A DNA stretch of 64,000 bases, taken from Tessaracoccus sp. MC1865 (GTDB taxonomy: Bacteria > Actinomycetota > Actinomycetes > Propionibacteriales > Propionibacteriaceae). A model generated the notes under the pieces. It searched no databases, was not told the DNA's origin, and saw nothing but the letters and a program-made list of their open reading frames with translations. The stretch spans positions 62,001 through 126,000 of the forward strand of contig NZ_CP072596.1 in the NCBI RefSeq assembly GCF_017815535.1, given 5' to 3'. The number at the start of each line of letters is the position of its first letter. Positions within the stretch are counted from its first letter, which is position 1. A program made the translations under genes and the position numbers. This document shows, in pieces, positions 41,123 through 50,310 of this stretch.

Positions 41123-43159
41123 GTGACCAAACAGCCAACCCCCTTTGAATTCGCGACCATCCGGTGGGCATATTTCGGTCTCGTGGTCGGCATGTTCAGC
41201 GCCTCGATCTCGCAGACGATCGTCGGCCCCGCCATCCCGCGCATCGTCGCAGACCTCGGCGGCCTCGCCTGGTATTCGTGGCTCTCCACGATCGTGATGC
41301 TGGTCAGCGCCGTGGTCACCCCCATCTCGGGCAAGCTGTCCGACATCTTCGGCCGCCGTCGCTTCTACATCATCGGTCTGCTGCTGTTCATGCTCGGCTC
41401 CGTGCTCTCCGGCATGGCGTTCAGCTTCTGGTTCCTCATCGTCGCCCGCACCGTCCAGGGCATCGGCATGGGCATCCTCATGCCGCTGTCGCAGACCATC
41501 CTCGGCGTGCTGATCCCGCCGCGGCAACGCGGCAAGTACCAGGGCTACATGGGTGCGGTCATGGGCGCGTCGCAGGTGGCCGGCCCGCTGCTGGGCGGCT
41601 GGATCACCGACGTGTCGAGCTGGCGGTGGCTGTTCTACATCTCGATGCCCGTGGGCCTGCTCGCGCTGCTGATCATCCTGCGGCACCTGCACATCCCCGA
41701 GGAATCGGTGCGCGGGAAGATCGACCACGCGGGCATCTCCACCATGACCATCGGTGTGTCGGCGGCGCTGCTGGGCATCAGCCTGGGCGGGCAGAACGGC
41801 TGGGGGGAGCCGCAGGTCATCGTGCTGCTGTTGGTGGGTGTCGTCTTCAGCGTCGCGTTCGTCTGGGTGGAGCACCGGGCCGAAGAGCCCATCGTGCCGA
41901 TGCACCTGTTCCGCAACAAGATCTTCACGTTCTCCACGGTGGGCGCGTTCTTCATGAACATGGCCATGATGGCGGTGCTGATCTACGTCCCGGTCTACGC
42001 CCAGGGCGTGCTGGAGGTCTCCGCCACGGAATCGGGCCTGATCCTGATCCCGATGAACGTGGTGCTGTTCGCCATGGGCATCGTCGTGGGTCAGCTCACC
42101 AGCCGCACCGGTCGCTACAAGGAGTTCGCCGTCGCCGGCGCCGTGGTGCAGGTGATCGGCGCGCTGTTGATGTTGCGGCTTGGCGAGGATTCCAGCCGTC
42201 TGGAACTGGTGGCCTCCACCGCGGTGCTGGGCTTCGGCTACGGCATGGCGTTCCAGATCTACGTGCTCGCGGTGCAGAACGCGGTGCAGCGGCGCGACCT
42301 GGGGGTGGCCACCTCCGCCCTCCAGTTCTTCCGCAACATCGGCAACACGCTGGGCACTGCCATCGCCGGCACCATCATGACCACGCACCTCATGAGCGGC
42401 ATCGAGGAGCGCCTGACCCCCGAGTTGGAGGCGCGGGTGCCCACTGGCGGCCTCAACCCCAACGCGGTGCTGCATCCCGTTGACCTGCTCTACCTGCCTG
42501 AACCGCTGGCCGACCTCCTCCGCTCATCGCTGGGCGACGCCATGCAGGCGGTGTTCCTCATCCTGCCCGTGCTCACGCTGCTGTCGCTGGTGGGAACGAT
42601 GTTCATCAAGGCCGTCCCCTTGCGCGACACGCTCGCCCAGCCGGAGGAGCGCGGACGCGAACTGCTCGACGCCACCGCCATGTCGGCACCGGACCAGGAG
42701 CGCGTGCGGCTCACGCCTGAGGACTCCCACGCCCGGAGCAAGGAGCGCATCCTGGGCGCCCACCTCGTGCTGCTCGCGGAACAGGTGCGCGACGACAACC
42801 CCATCCTCCGCGACGCCGTGGCCGAGTTCGGCGGCGGCGACCTGGGCAGGGGCCTGCAGATGCTGCGCTCCACCGGCACGATGCTGCTGACCGAGGACCC
42901 GGACCTGATCGACGAGCACGAGGCGTTCGCCGTCGAGATGTCGAAGCGTGGCCGCAGGGAGCGGATGCTGAGCGAGCAGATGACGGCGCGCCTCGACGCC
43001 GTGGCCGAGCTGGTGGCCCACCGTCCCACCGGGCACGTGACCCGGCCGCGGATCGACACGGCCGAGGGTATCGACGGGACCGGGTTGCGTCGGGCCGTGA
43101 TGATGCTCGACAGTGCGCTGGTGGCCGACATTGCGACCCGCCGCTGGGAACGACCGTGA
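41123..43159 (+). CDS. DHA2-type MFS drug efflux pump with long C-terminal tail
   Basis: The 678-residue protein starts at GTG 41123 (VTKQPTPFEFATIRWAYFG). Its 14 predicted helices, the loop SGKLSDIFGRRRFYIIGL and the motif VQGIGMGILMPLSQTILG place it in the EmrB/QacA drug:H+ antiporter family. After the last helix (about 500) there is a charged, soluble tail of 170 residues (LAQPEERGRELLD...RRWERP), much longer than usual for the family and of no recognised fold. A palindrome upstream may bind a regulator encoded elsewhere. The stop codon lies inside a 21-bp inverted repeat. Confidence 0.82.
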   Translation: MTKQPTPFEFATIRWAYFGLVVGMFSASISQTIVGPAIPRIVADLGGLAWYSWLSTIVMLVSAVVTPISGKLSDIFGRRRFYIIGLLLFMLGSVLSGMAFSFWFLIVARTVQGIGMGILMPLSQTILGVLIPPRQRGKYQGYMGAVMGASQVAGPLLGGWITDVSSWRWLFYISMPVGLLALLIILRHLHIPEESVRGKIDHAGISTMTIGVSAALLGISLGGQNGWGEPQVIVLLLVGVVFSVAFVWVEHRAEEPIVPMHLFRNKIFTFSTVGAFFMNMAMMAVLIYVPVYAQGVLEVSATESGLILIPMNVVLFAMGIVVGQLTSRTGRYKEFAVAGAVVQVIGALLMLRLGEDSSRLELVASTAVLGFGYGMAFQIYVLAVQNAVQRRDLGVATSALQFFRNIGNTLGTAIAGTIMTTHLMSGIEERLTPELEARVPTGGLNPNAVLHPVDLLYLPEPLADLLRSSLGDAMQAVFLILPVLTLLSLVGTMFIKAVPLRDTLAQPEERGRELLDATAMSAPDQERVRLTPEDSHARSKERILGAHLVLLAEQVRDDNPILRDAVAEFGGGDLGRGLQMLRSTGTMLLTEDPDLIDEHEAFAVEMSKRGRRERMLSEQMTARLDAVAELVAHRPTGHVTRPRIDTAEGIDGTGLRRAVMMLDSALVADIATRRWERP

Positions 43160-43236
43160 GCAATTGGATGGGGTCACGGCGCGACACGCCGGGAAATGCG
43201 GCCTGATCAGGCGGCGACCCCATCCAATTGCTCACG
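43155..43236. repeat. Perfect 21-bp inverted repeat between convergent genes
   Basis: Left arm 43155-43175 and right arm 43216-43236 are exact complements separated by 40 bases. The right arm encodes REQLDGV at the C-terminus of the monooxygenase. The left arm contains the stop of the MFS gene. The 40-base spacer itself contains CGGCG/CGCCG and the palindrome GCCTGATCAGGC. The structure could act as a bidirectional terminator or mark a small inverted duplication. Confidence 0.85.
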
Positions 43237-44277
43237 GATGGTCAGCGCGGCGACCCGCCCCGCCCGGGTGGCGCCGATCGTCGAGGCCGAAGGGCCGTAA
43301 CCCACGAAGTGGATCCGGCCGTCGACGGCTGACGTGGTGAAGGTGTGCGGATCCCGTGGCGCGAGCAGTTCGATGCCGCCCTCCGGGGAGCGCAGCCGCA
43401 GCGGCGCCAGGTGGGCGATGCTGGGACGGAAGCCCGTGGCCCACAGCAGGACGTCGGCCGGCTGGAACGATCCGTCGGCGAAGCGCACGCCGTCGGGCTC
43501 GATGCGGGTGAACATCGGCCGACGGGCGGCGTAGACGCCCATGGCGGCCGCCTTCTGCTCCTGCGGACGCAACATCAGGCCCGTCACGCTGACCACCGAT
43601 CTGGGCGGCAGACCCCGCTTGACGCGCTCCTCGACGAGCGCGACGGCCTCGCGCCCGGCGTCGGGATCGAACTCGGTGCTGCGCCAGACCGGCGGCCGAC
43701 GGGTGACCCAGGTGAGGTCCGCCCGGCCCGCGAGCTCGCCGAGGAACTGCACGGCGGAGGCGCCGCCGCCGACGACGACCACCTTCTTGCCCGCCAGCGC
43801 GGCCGGCCCGGGGTAATGGGCGGTGTGGAACTGCTCGCCGCGGAAGGTGTCGGCACCGGGGTAGTACGGGATGAACGGCGTGTCCCAGGTGCCGGTGGCG
43901 TTGATCAGGGACCCGGCACGCCAGGTGCCGCGGGTGGTGTGGACCAACAGGTCGCGGGTGCCGGGGTCCGACTCCACGCGGCTGACGCGCACCGGGCGCT
44001 CGACCAGAAGGTTGAAGCGCCGCTCGTAGTCAGCGAAGTATTCGGGCACCTCGACGTTGGCCTGAGCTGCGCTGTCCCAGGCCGGCACGTCGGTGCCCGG
44101 GAGGTCCGCAACGCCGTGCACGTCGTGCATGGTGAGCGAGTCCCAACGGTGCTGCCAGGCGCCTCCGGGTGCCGGGTTGGCGTCGAGCACGACGAAGTCG
44201 ATGCCCAGGCGTTGCAGGTGGTGGGCCGCTGACAGCCCTGCCTGTCCGGCTCCGATCACGACGGTGTCGACGTTCAT
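43207..44277 (-). CDS. Flavin-containing monooxygenase-like oxidoreductase
   Basis: A 356-residue FAD and NADPH-binding protein starting at ATG 44277 (MNVDTVVIGAGQAGLSAAHH). It has two Rossmann motifs: GAGQAG (9-14) for FAD and VVVVGGGASAVQFLGEL near 170 for NADPH, plus LLWATGFRPSIAHL near 300, a typical ATG motif. The start resembles YUCCA/ArsO-type monooxygenases (VLDANPAPGGAWQHRWDSL). An ArsR-type dyad just upstream suggests arsenic or thiol-metal regulation, which would fit an ArsO-like role, but no ars gene is in the window. The C-terminal codons form one arm of a perfect inverted repeat. Confidence 0.75.
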   Translation of the reverse strand: MNVDTVVIGAGQAGLSAAHHLQRLGIDFVVLDANPAPGGAWQHRWDSLTMHDVHGVADLPGTDVPAWDSAAQANVEVPEYFADYERRFNLLVERPVRVSRVESDPGTRDLLVHTTRGTWRAGSLINATGTWDTPFIPYYPGADTFRGEQFHTAHYPGPAALAGKKVVVVGGGASAVQFLGELAGRADLTWVTRRPPVWRSTEFDPDAGREAVALVEERVKRGLPPRSVVSVTGLMLRPQEQKAAAMGVYAARRPMFTRIEPDGVRFADGSFQPADVLLWATGFRPSIAHLAPLRLRSPEGGIELLAPRDPHTFTTSAVDGRIHFVGYGPSASTIGATRAGRVAALTIREQLDGVAA

Positions 44278-44289
44278 GTCAGGTACAAC

Positions 44290-44310
44290 AATACTTGAAC
44301 ATTCAATATT
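44290..44310 (-). promoter_or_regulatory. ArsR/SmtB-type operator
   Basis: The dyad AATACTTGAA-CA-TTCAATATT carries the TTGAA-CA-TTCAA core typical of ArsR-family sites, with one mismatch in the outer part. It starts 13 bases upstream of the monooxygenase start codon. The AT-rich composition stands out against the GC-rich surroundings. Confidence 0.6.
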
Positions 44311-44326
44311 CCGCGTCGGGGTGCGG

Positions 44327-44395
44327 GTCAAGGCAGAGTGAAGTCAAGGCAGAGTGAAGTTGTGCAGGAAGTCCGCTGCACAACTTCACTCTGCC
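44327..44395. repeat. Dispersed palindromic repeat, copy 2 (complete, 19-bp arms)
   Basis: Left arm 44348-44366 and right arm 44377-44395 are exact 19-bp complements around a 10-base spacer containing AAGTCCGC. The start is preceded by a duplicated 16-base segment (GTCAAGGCAGAGTGAA at 44327-44342 and again at 44343-44358), which overlaps the left arm. The right arm is identical to that of the copy at 26706-26724. Confidence 0.85.
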
Positions 44396-44411
44396 TGAGC
44401 CTGGGCGTGGG

Positions 44412-44457
44412 CCGAATCTAGATCCAACGTCATCAGGGACCCCGAATCTAGATTCGG
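44412..44457. repeat. CTAG-centred palindromes after the carboxylase gene
   Basis: CCGAATCTAGATTCGG (44442-44457) is a perfect 16-bp palindrome. The same first 12 bases occur at 44412-44423. The pair lies 12-57 bases beyond the stop of the minus-strand carboxylase, so it may end its transcript or bind a protein. Confidence 0.5.
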
Positions 44458-44468
44458 CGCGCGCAAGA

Positions 44469-47400
44469 TCAGCGGCCGTGCGCCTCGATCACCTCGAGGA
44501 TCGCCGGGCGCAGCTCTGCGGGCGTGATCACGCGGTCCACGGAGCCCACCTCGACGGCCCGGTGGATGGAGTGCACACCGTCGAACTCGGCCGCGATCTC
44601 GGAGATCTTCTCGGCCCGCACCGCGGCCCGGGCGTCTGCGAGTTCCAGCTGCAGCGGGGCCCGGTCCTGCGGCGCCGCCTCCTGCAGGCGGTTCTCGAGC
44701 TCCCGGACCCGGGCGTCGGCCGCCGTGCGCTTCGCGACGTCGCCCGCGAAGACGACCGCCGCGGCGGGTGCGCCGCCCAGCACCGAGGCGTAGGAGCCCT
44801 CGATCGCCAGCACGGTCATGTTCTCGTTGAGCTGCTTGGAGAACACGACGAACGCGCCGCCGTGGTAGCGCGAGATCACCACGAACACGATGGGGCCGTC
44901 GAAGTTGACGATGGCCCGGCCGATCTCCGCGCCGTACTCGAGCTGCAGGTTGCGCATCGACTCCGGCGAGCCGTCGAAGCCGGACAGGTTCGCCAGCACC
45001 ACGAGCGGACGGTTGCCCGACGCGGCGTTGATGGCGCGGGCCGCCTTCTTCGACGAGCGCGGGAACAGCGTGCCGGCGGTGAAGGTGTCCGGGCCGTCGG
45101 TGGGCGGGAAGCCCGCGCGCGGCACCGGCTTGGACTCGATGCCCAGCACGCTCACCGAGTGGCCGCCGATGCGGGCGTCCATCACGACGGCGGTCTCGGC
45201 GTCGGCCATCCCGGCCCAGCGCTCGACCCGCGGGTGGTCCTGGTCGCACACGGCGGCGATGACCGAGCGGATGTCGAACGGCTTCTTCCTGTCCGGGTTG
45301 TGCTCGCGGGAGAAGATCTGGCCCACCGTCGCGAAATCGGAGCCGTCGCACTGGTGGGGGAAGTCCGAGATGTCGCGGCTGCCCGGGTCTGAGGTTTCGG
45401 CCCGACGCGGCCCCGTCTCGCCGGGGGCGACGTAGGTGTGGTCGTAGTGCGACATCAGGATGCCCATGGCGGCGCCCAGGTTCGGCGCCCAGTACTGGGC
45501 CTGGCCGTTGGGGCCCATCACGCGGTCGTAGCCGCCGATGCCGAAGTTATCCTCCGCGGAGACGCCGCCGGAGAAGTCCAGCGACTGCTTGCCGGTGAGC
45601 ACCATCGCCGAATCCGGCGTCATGACGAGGATGCCCTTGGTGTGCATCAGCATGGTGGCCTCAGCGTTCCAGTACGGTTGGGCGCCCACGTTGATCCCGG
45701 CGACCACGACGTTGATCTCGCCGCCCGCCTGCGTGAACTCCACGATCCGGCGCAGCGCGGCGGCCACCCAGTCCATGTTCTCGGTGCCGGACTCCATGGA
45801 GATGCGGGCGCCGGAAGACAGCGTGAACCACTCGACGGGGACGCCCATCTCCTCGGCCAGGTTGATGGCGGCGATGATGCGTGCGCACTCGGGCTCGGCG
45901 ACTGCGCCCAGACCCTTCGTCGGGTCGCCGGACAGCACGATGCGGGTCATGCCCTCCGGGTGCAGCGCGGTGAGGGTGGTGACGCGGGCGCAGATGATGC
46001 CGGCCTTGTTGCGGCCGGGCTCGCGGTCCACCTCTACCAGCCGACCGTCGGCATCCAGGTCCAGCTCGACGAGGGAGCCGCCCTCGCCGGCCAGGCTGGC
46101 CGACAGTTCGTACGGGTACACCAGCCCGCGACGGCGTGCGCGGAGCACCTTGCCCGCGTAGTCGTCGAGGGGCTTGAGCGGCTCGGACGGCGGTGCCGTC
46201 ACCGAGGTCGTGACCCCGGAGCCGGGCTTGGCGTGAAAGCGGACGGCCAGGGGCTGCAGCTCCTCGGCGCCCTCACCGTCGCGGGTCAGGAAGCGGGCGT
46301 GGCAGAGCACCTCTTCGATGCCGGCGCCGTCGGACAGCGGGGTGATGCGGTCCTGCAGGGGCTTGATGTCGTTGACGGTGAGGTCGACGGGCGGCCACAC
46401 GTAGACCCACACGTGGTTCATGTCGAGCTTCGACCCGGCCGAGCCCCGTGCGGAGCGGGTGCGGCGGATCGCCTCGAGGCAGTTGGAGACCGCCCGCTCG
46501 GCGTGCGGCAGGCCGATGAGCCGGCCGGCGTCGTCGCGAACCACGCCGAGCTGGCGCACCTGGGCGATGGCCACCAGGCGGCGGTCGTCCGGGTTGGACT
46601 TGGCCACCGCTTCGTAGAGCAGCACATCCGCAGGGGCGGGGAGCCGCGTCGTGTCGAACTCGCGGAGGCGCCGCAGGTCGAGGCGGCGGCCGGTCATGGG
46701 GTGGAGGGCGCGGACGTTGGTGTTCTCGCGGAGGGTGCGCACGCCGTCGATGTCGTCGAAGGTGAATGCGCGGTACTCGACGGTGCCGTCGGCCAGGCAG
46801 ACGCCCACCGCCACACGCTGGGTGGCCGGATCCCAGGCCCAGGTGTTGAGGAGCTCGGCCAGCTCGACGCCGATGCCCTCTTCGTCGGGGGTCTCCGGCC
46901 AGGCGACGTAGAGCTCGGCCACAGCGTCGTAGCCTTCGGGGCGGGCCGCGAACTGCTCGTTGACCAGGCGCTCCAGGGCGCCGTCGGTCAGTTCGTCACG
47001 GGTGCCGACGGTGGTGACGAAGCGGCGGGGGCGCCCTTCGAGCAGGTAGTCGGCGATGACGACGGAGCGCCCGTCGACGGCGAAGCGGCGGATGTTGCTG
47101 AGGTCGTAGTCCGCGTAGTACTTCTGCAGCAGCACCTCCAGCATGGGTTCGTGGGCGGGCACGCCCTGCGCGAGCCTGGTGGCGAGGTAGTTCGCCGTCC
47201 ACTCGTGCACGCCGGCGAGCTTGGCGACGCGCTCCTCGTAGTCGACGGCCTCAGGGTTGGCGACGAGCGCCTCCAGCTCGGCGCCGAAGCCGGCCAGGAC
47301 GGAGGCCCGCTCAGCGTCGACCTGCGGTTGGTCGAACCAGCGGAACCTGACCGAGCGGGCCATGTCGCCGATGACGGGGAAGCGCAGCTGGGTGGCGCGC

Positions 47401-49988
47401 AGGAGGCGCTCGAGGTCGGCGCGGGCGGAGGCCGCCCTGTCGGCGTCGGGCGCGGGCTCGTCGATCCAGCGGTCGAGGATGCCCAACACGATGGAGACGT
47501 CGGCTGCCTGACGCTTCTGCGCCAGGAAGACGCGGAACACGGCCTGCTCCAGCGCGGGGAGGCGGTCCAGGGAGTCGACGCCGTAGTGGCTGAGCACGCG
47601 GCCGAGGCGGTTGATGAACTGGCCGGGGAGGCCGGCGCGCTCCGCGTCCAGGGTGGTGAGGTAGCGGTGGAAGTGCTCGCGGTCCGAGTGGACGCGCAGT
47701 TCCGTGTTGTCCTGTTCGCCGACGGAGCGGTTGCGTGACAGCTCGGCTAGGTCGGCGAACAGCGCGATGAGCTCGATCTCGCCGGGGAGGGTGTCGATGC
47801 CCTGCGCTCGGGCCTCGTCGCGGGCGGCCAGGTAGGCCTTGAGCGTCTTGGCGGCCGGGTCGACGTCGTAGCCCATGAGGACCGCCGAGAGTTCGGCGCG
47901 CAGCTGCGCCAGGCGGGTGGCCGCGTCGACCTCCTGAGGCTCAGGGAGGTCGACGCCGTTGGTCTCGTCGACGGCCACGCCGCCGTTGCCGTTGCCGAGG
48001 GGCTCCAGGCGAACCAGCGGCGCCATCGACTCCACCTGCGAGCCGGTCATCACGTGCAGTTCCTTCACCCGGGCCGCGAACGGGGCGGGGATGACGGTCT
48101 CCATCTTCATGGATTCGAGCACGACGACGGGAGCGCCGGCCTCGACCTCGCTGCCGACGGACACGGGGGTGGCGACCACCAGGGCCGGAGCGGGGGAGCG
48201 GAGCACGCCCCCCTCGTCGCGGGAGACGCGATGGGTGACGCCGTCGACCTCGATCAGGTGGACGGGGCCGTGCGTGGCCGTCACCAGGCGGAAGCGCTCG
48301 CCGTTGACGGTGATGCGGCCGTGCACCTCGTCGAGCTTCTCGACGGCGACATCCGCGGTGGTGCCGTCCACGGTCACGCGGTAGCGGCCGGGGCCGGTGG
48401 CGTAGGCGGTCACGGAATGGACCACGCCGCGCAGCTTCAGGTCGACGGTGAGGCCGGACTTGTGCTGAGTCTGGGGGCGGCCGCCGTGGGCGGTGCTCAG
48501 CAGTCGTTCGGTCTCGACGTGGACGTTGTCGTCGTAGCCCTCAATGGCCGCGGCCACCAGCGCGATACCGGCGTGCTCGTCGGCGACGAGCCCACCCTCG
48601 GCGCGCACCCGGTCGATCCACCCGGTGTCGGCCCACTCGACGGCGGCGGCGCGCCGGCCGGAGGCCTCGGCGCCCGTGACCTCGGGCTGGGCCAGGAGTT
48701 CCAGGATGAAGCTCTTGTTGGTGGCGCCACCCTCGATGACGACGGTGGTCTCCGCCATGGCGCGGCGCAGGCGGCCCAGCGCCTCGGTGCGGGTGCGGCC
48801 GAAGGCGATGATCTTGGCGATCATAGAGTCGAAGTCGGCGGGGATGGAGTCGCCCTCGGCGACGCCGGTGTCGACGCGGATACCGGGCCCGGCGGGGAGG
48901 TCCAGGCGGGTGATGAGGCCCGGCGACGGCGCGAAATCGCGGTCCGGGTCCTCGGCGTTGAGGCGGGCCTCGACGGCGTGGCCGAACTCGACGGGTTTAC
49001 CCTCGAGCTTGTCGCCGGCGGCGATGCGGATCTGGGCCTTGACCAGATCGAAGTCGTTGGTCACCTCGGTGATGGGGTGCTCCACCTGGAGGCGGGTGTT
49101 GACCTCGAGGAACGCGAACTGCTGCTCGCCCGGGTGGTACAGGAACTCGACGGTGCCGGCGCCCTTGTACCCCACCGCGAGCGCGAGGCGTTCGGCGGAG
49201 GCCTTGATCTCGTCGTTCTGTTCGGGCGTCAGCAACGGCGAGGCGGACTCCTCGATGACCTTCTGGTTGCGGCGCTGCACCGTGCAGTCGCGCACGCCCA
49301 CTGCCCAGGCGGTGTCGCCGTCGGAGATGAGCTGCACCTCGACGTGGCGGGCGCCGGTGACGAGCTTCTCGAGGAAGACGACGCCGGAGCCGAAGGCGCG
49401 CTGCGCCTCGTCGCGGGTGCGCTGGTAGGCGTCGGCGAGGTCCGCGGCGGAGTCGACGCGACGGATGCCGCGACCGCCACCGCCTGCGGTCGCCTTGAGC
49501 ATGAGGGGGTAGCCGACGGCGTCGGCGGCGGCCAGGGCGTCATCGAGGGTGTCGACCCCGCCGCGCGACCAGGGCGCCACGGGGACGCCGACCTCTTCGG
49601 CGATCAACTTCGAGCCGATCTTGTCGCCGAGCTTGCGCATGGCGTCGCCCGAGGGTCCGATGAACGTGATGCCCAGCGACTCCACGAGGTCCGCGAAGGC
49701 GGGGTCCTCGGCGACGAAGCCCCAGCCCACCCACACCGCGTCGGCGCGGGCCTCGGTCAACACGCGGCCGAGCAGGTCGTGGTTCAGATAGGGGCGCTCC
49801 GACGCGGGCCCGAGCGGGTAGGCCTCGTCGGCCTCGCGGGCGAACATCGCTGAGCGCTCCGCGTCGGTGTAGAGCGCGACGGTGACGATGGGCTCCCGGT
49901 CCGGATGTTCCGCATTGAGATCGCGCACTGCGTGGATGAGCCGCATGGCGGCCTCTCCACGGTTGACGATGGCGATGCGTCGAAACAT
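44469..49988 (-). CDS. Single-chain multidomain acyl-CoA carboxylase
   Basis: A 1839-residue enzyme that combines all parts of a biotin-dependent carboxylase in eukaryote-like order. The biotin carboxylase domain (about 1-450) has KATAGGGGRGIRRV for ATP and EVNTRLQVEHPITE. The biotin carrier has VLESMKMETV, with the biotinylated Lys near residue 629. A large central region (about 650-1290) follows, then the carboxyltransferase (about 1290-1839, with MVLTGKQSLDFSGG). It should carboxylate acetyl-, propionyl- or longer acyl-CoA. The start ATG at 49988 follows AGGAGG at five bases; an earlier ATG at 50036 is unlikely. It is more than three times the size of a usual bacterial subunit. Confidence 0.88.
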   Translation of the reverse strand: MFRRIAIVNRGEAAMRLIHAVRDLNAEHPDREPIVTVALYTDAERSAMFAREADEAYPLGPASERPYLNHDLLGRVLTEARADAVWVGWGFVAEDPAFADLVESLGITFIGPSGDAMRKLGDKIGSKLIAEEVGVPVAPWSRGGVDTLDDALAAADAVGYPLMLKATAGGGGRGIRRVDSAADLADAYQRTRDEAQRAFGSGVVFLEKLVTGARHVEVQLISDGDTAWAVGVRDCTVQRRNQKVIEESASPLLTPEQNDEIKASAERLALAVGYKGAGTVEFLYHPGEQQFAFLEVNTRLQVEHPITEVTNDFDLVKAQIRIAAGDKLEGKPVEFGHAVEARLNAEDPDRDFAPSPGLITRLDLPAGPGIRVDTGVAEGDSIPADFDSMIAKIIAFGRTRTEALGRLRRAMAETTVVIEGGATNKSFILELLAQPEVTGAEASGRRAAAVEWADTGWIDRVRAEGGLVADEHAGIALVAAAIEGYDDNVHVETERLLSTAHGGRPQTQHKSGLTVDLKLRGVVHSVTAYATGPGRYRVTVDGTTADVAVEKLDEVHGRITVNGERFRLVTATHGPVHLIEVDGVTHRVSRDEGGVLRSPAPALVVATPVSVGSEVEAGAPVVVLESMKMETVIPAPFAARVKELHVMTGSQVESMAPLVRLEPLGNGNGGVAVDETNGVDLPEPQEVDAATRLAQLRAELSAVLMGYDVDPAAKTLKAYLAARDEARAQGIDTLPGEIELIALFADLAELSRNRSVGEQDNTELRVHSDREHFHRYLTTLDAERAGLPGQFINRLGRVLSHYGVDSLDRLPALEQAVFRVFLAQKRQAADVSIVLGILDRWIDEPAPDADRAASARADLERLLRATQLRFPVIGDMARSVRFRWFDQPQVDAERASVLAGFGAELEALVANPEAVDYEERVAKLAGVHEWTANYLATRLAQGVPAHEPMLEVLLQKYYADYDLSNIRRFAVDGRSVVIADYLLEGRPRRFVTTVGTRDELTDGALERLVNEQFAARPEGYDAVAELYVAWPETPDEEGIGVELAELLNTWAWDPATQRVAVGVCLADGTVEYRAFTFDDIDGVRTLRENTNVRALHPMTGRRLDLRRLREFDTTRLPAPADVLLYEAVAKSNPDDRRLVAIAQVRQLGVVRDDAGRLIGLPHAERAVSNCLEAIRRTRSARGSAGSKLDMNHVWVYVWPPVDLTVNDIKPLQDRITPLSDGAGIEEVLCHARFLTRDGEGAEELQPLAVRFHAKPGSGVTTSVTAPPSEPLKPLDDYAGKVLRARRRGLVYPYELSASLAGEGGSLVELDLDADGRLVEVDREPGRNKAGIICARVTTLTALHPEGMTRIVLSGDPTKGLGAVAEPECARIIAAINLAEEMGVPVEWFTLSSGARISMESGTENMDWVAAALRRIVEFTQAGGEINVVVAGINVGAQPYWNAEATMLMHTKGILVMTPDSAMVLTGKQSLDFSGGVSAEDNFGIGGYDRVMGPNGQAQYWAPNLGAAMGILMSHYDHTYVAPGETGPRRAETSDPGSRDISDFPHQCDGSDFATVGQIFSREHNPDRKKPFDIRSVIAAVCDQDHPRVERWAGMADAETAVVMDARIGGHSVSVLGIESKPVPRAGFPPTDGPDTFTAGTLFPRSSKKAARAINAASGNRPLVVLANLSGFDGSPESMRNLQLEYGAEIGRAIVNFDGPIVFVVISRYHGGAFVVFSKQLNENMTVLAIEGSYASVLGGAPAAAVVFAGDVAKRTAADARVRELENRLQEAAPQDRAPLQLELADARAAVRAEKISEIAAEFDGVHSIHRAVEVGSVDRVITPAELRPAILEVIEAHGR

Positions 49989-50310
49989 TCGAACCTCCTG
50001 GCACGACAACAGCCCCCGGTTGGGGGTTGGCGACAATCTGTCAGGTCAGGGGCTCGTTTGGAAAACGACACGACCGTGTTGTCAGGGGATTTTCGGGCGC
50101 TCCACGCGTAAACCAAACCTGGGCGCCCAACTTTGTTCGAACCCGACAGCGGCTCCGGATGGGCATGGGGTATGGAGGGGCCTCGTCAGCCCTCGGGGTT
50201 GATGGACTCGTCGTTGCCCGCTGTTCGGCCGCAGCGGTGCCGGAGTCCTGCGGATCGCGCACCCGCCAGATGTCACGGTGCGGAGCCGGCCGTGGACGTA
50301 GGCTCCCGAT
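49989..50310. promoter_or_regulatory. Divergent intergenic region, carboxylase and DUF72 genes
   Basis: The 322 bases hold no supported gene. On the carboxylase side, CCCCC (50013-50017) and GGGGG (50022-50026) form a 5-bp leader hairpin just upstream of the AGGAGG ribosome site. On the DUF72 side, TAGGCT at 50299-50304 ends six bases before the ATG at 50311 and is a candidate leaderless -10. The middle part shows GGGCGC/GCGCCC segments but no clear operator. Confidence 0.5.

Noticed and set aside
45438-47738. A long open frame antisense to the carboxylase (over 750 codons)
   Set aside because: The opposite strand encodes a complete carboxylase with intact motifs; the antisense translation is low-complexity Val/Arg/Gly/Asp-rich, a typical shadow.
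50131-50165. A GTTCGAA-containing tRNA T-loop lookalike
   Set aside because: The flanking bases do not form a 5-bp T-stem and no anticodon or acceptor arm can be drawn.
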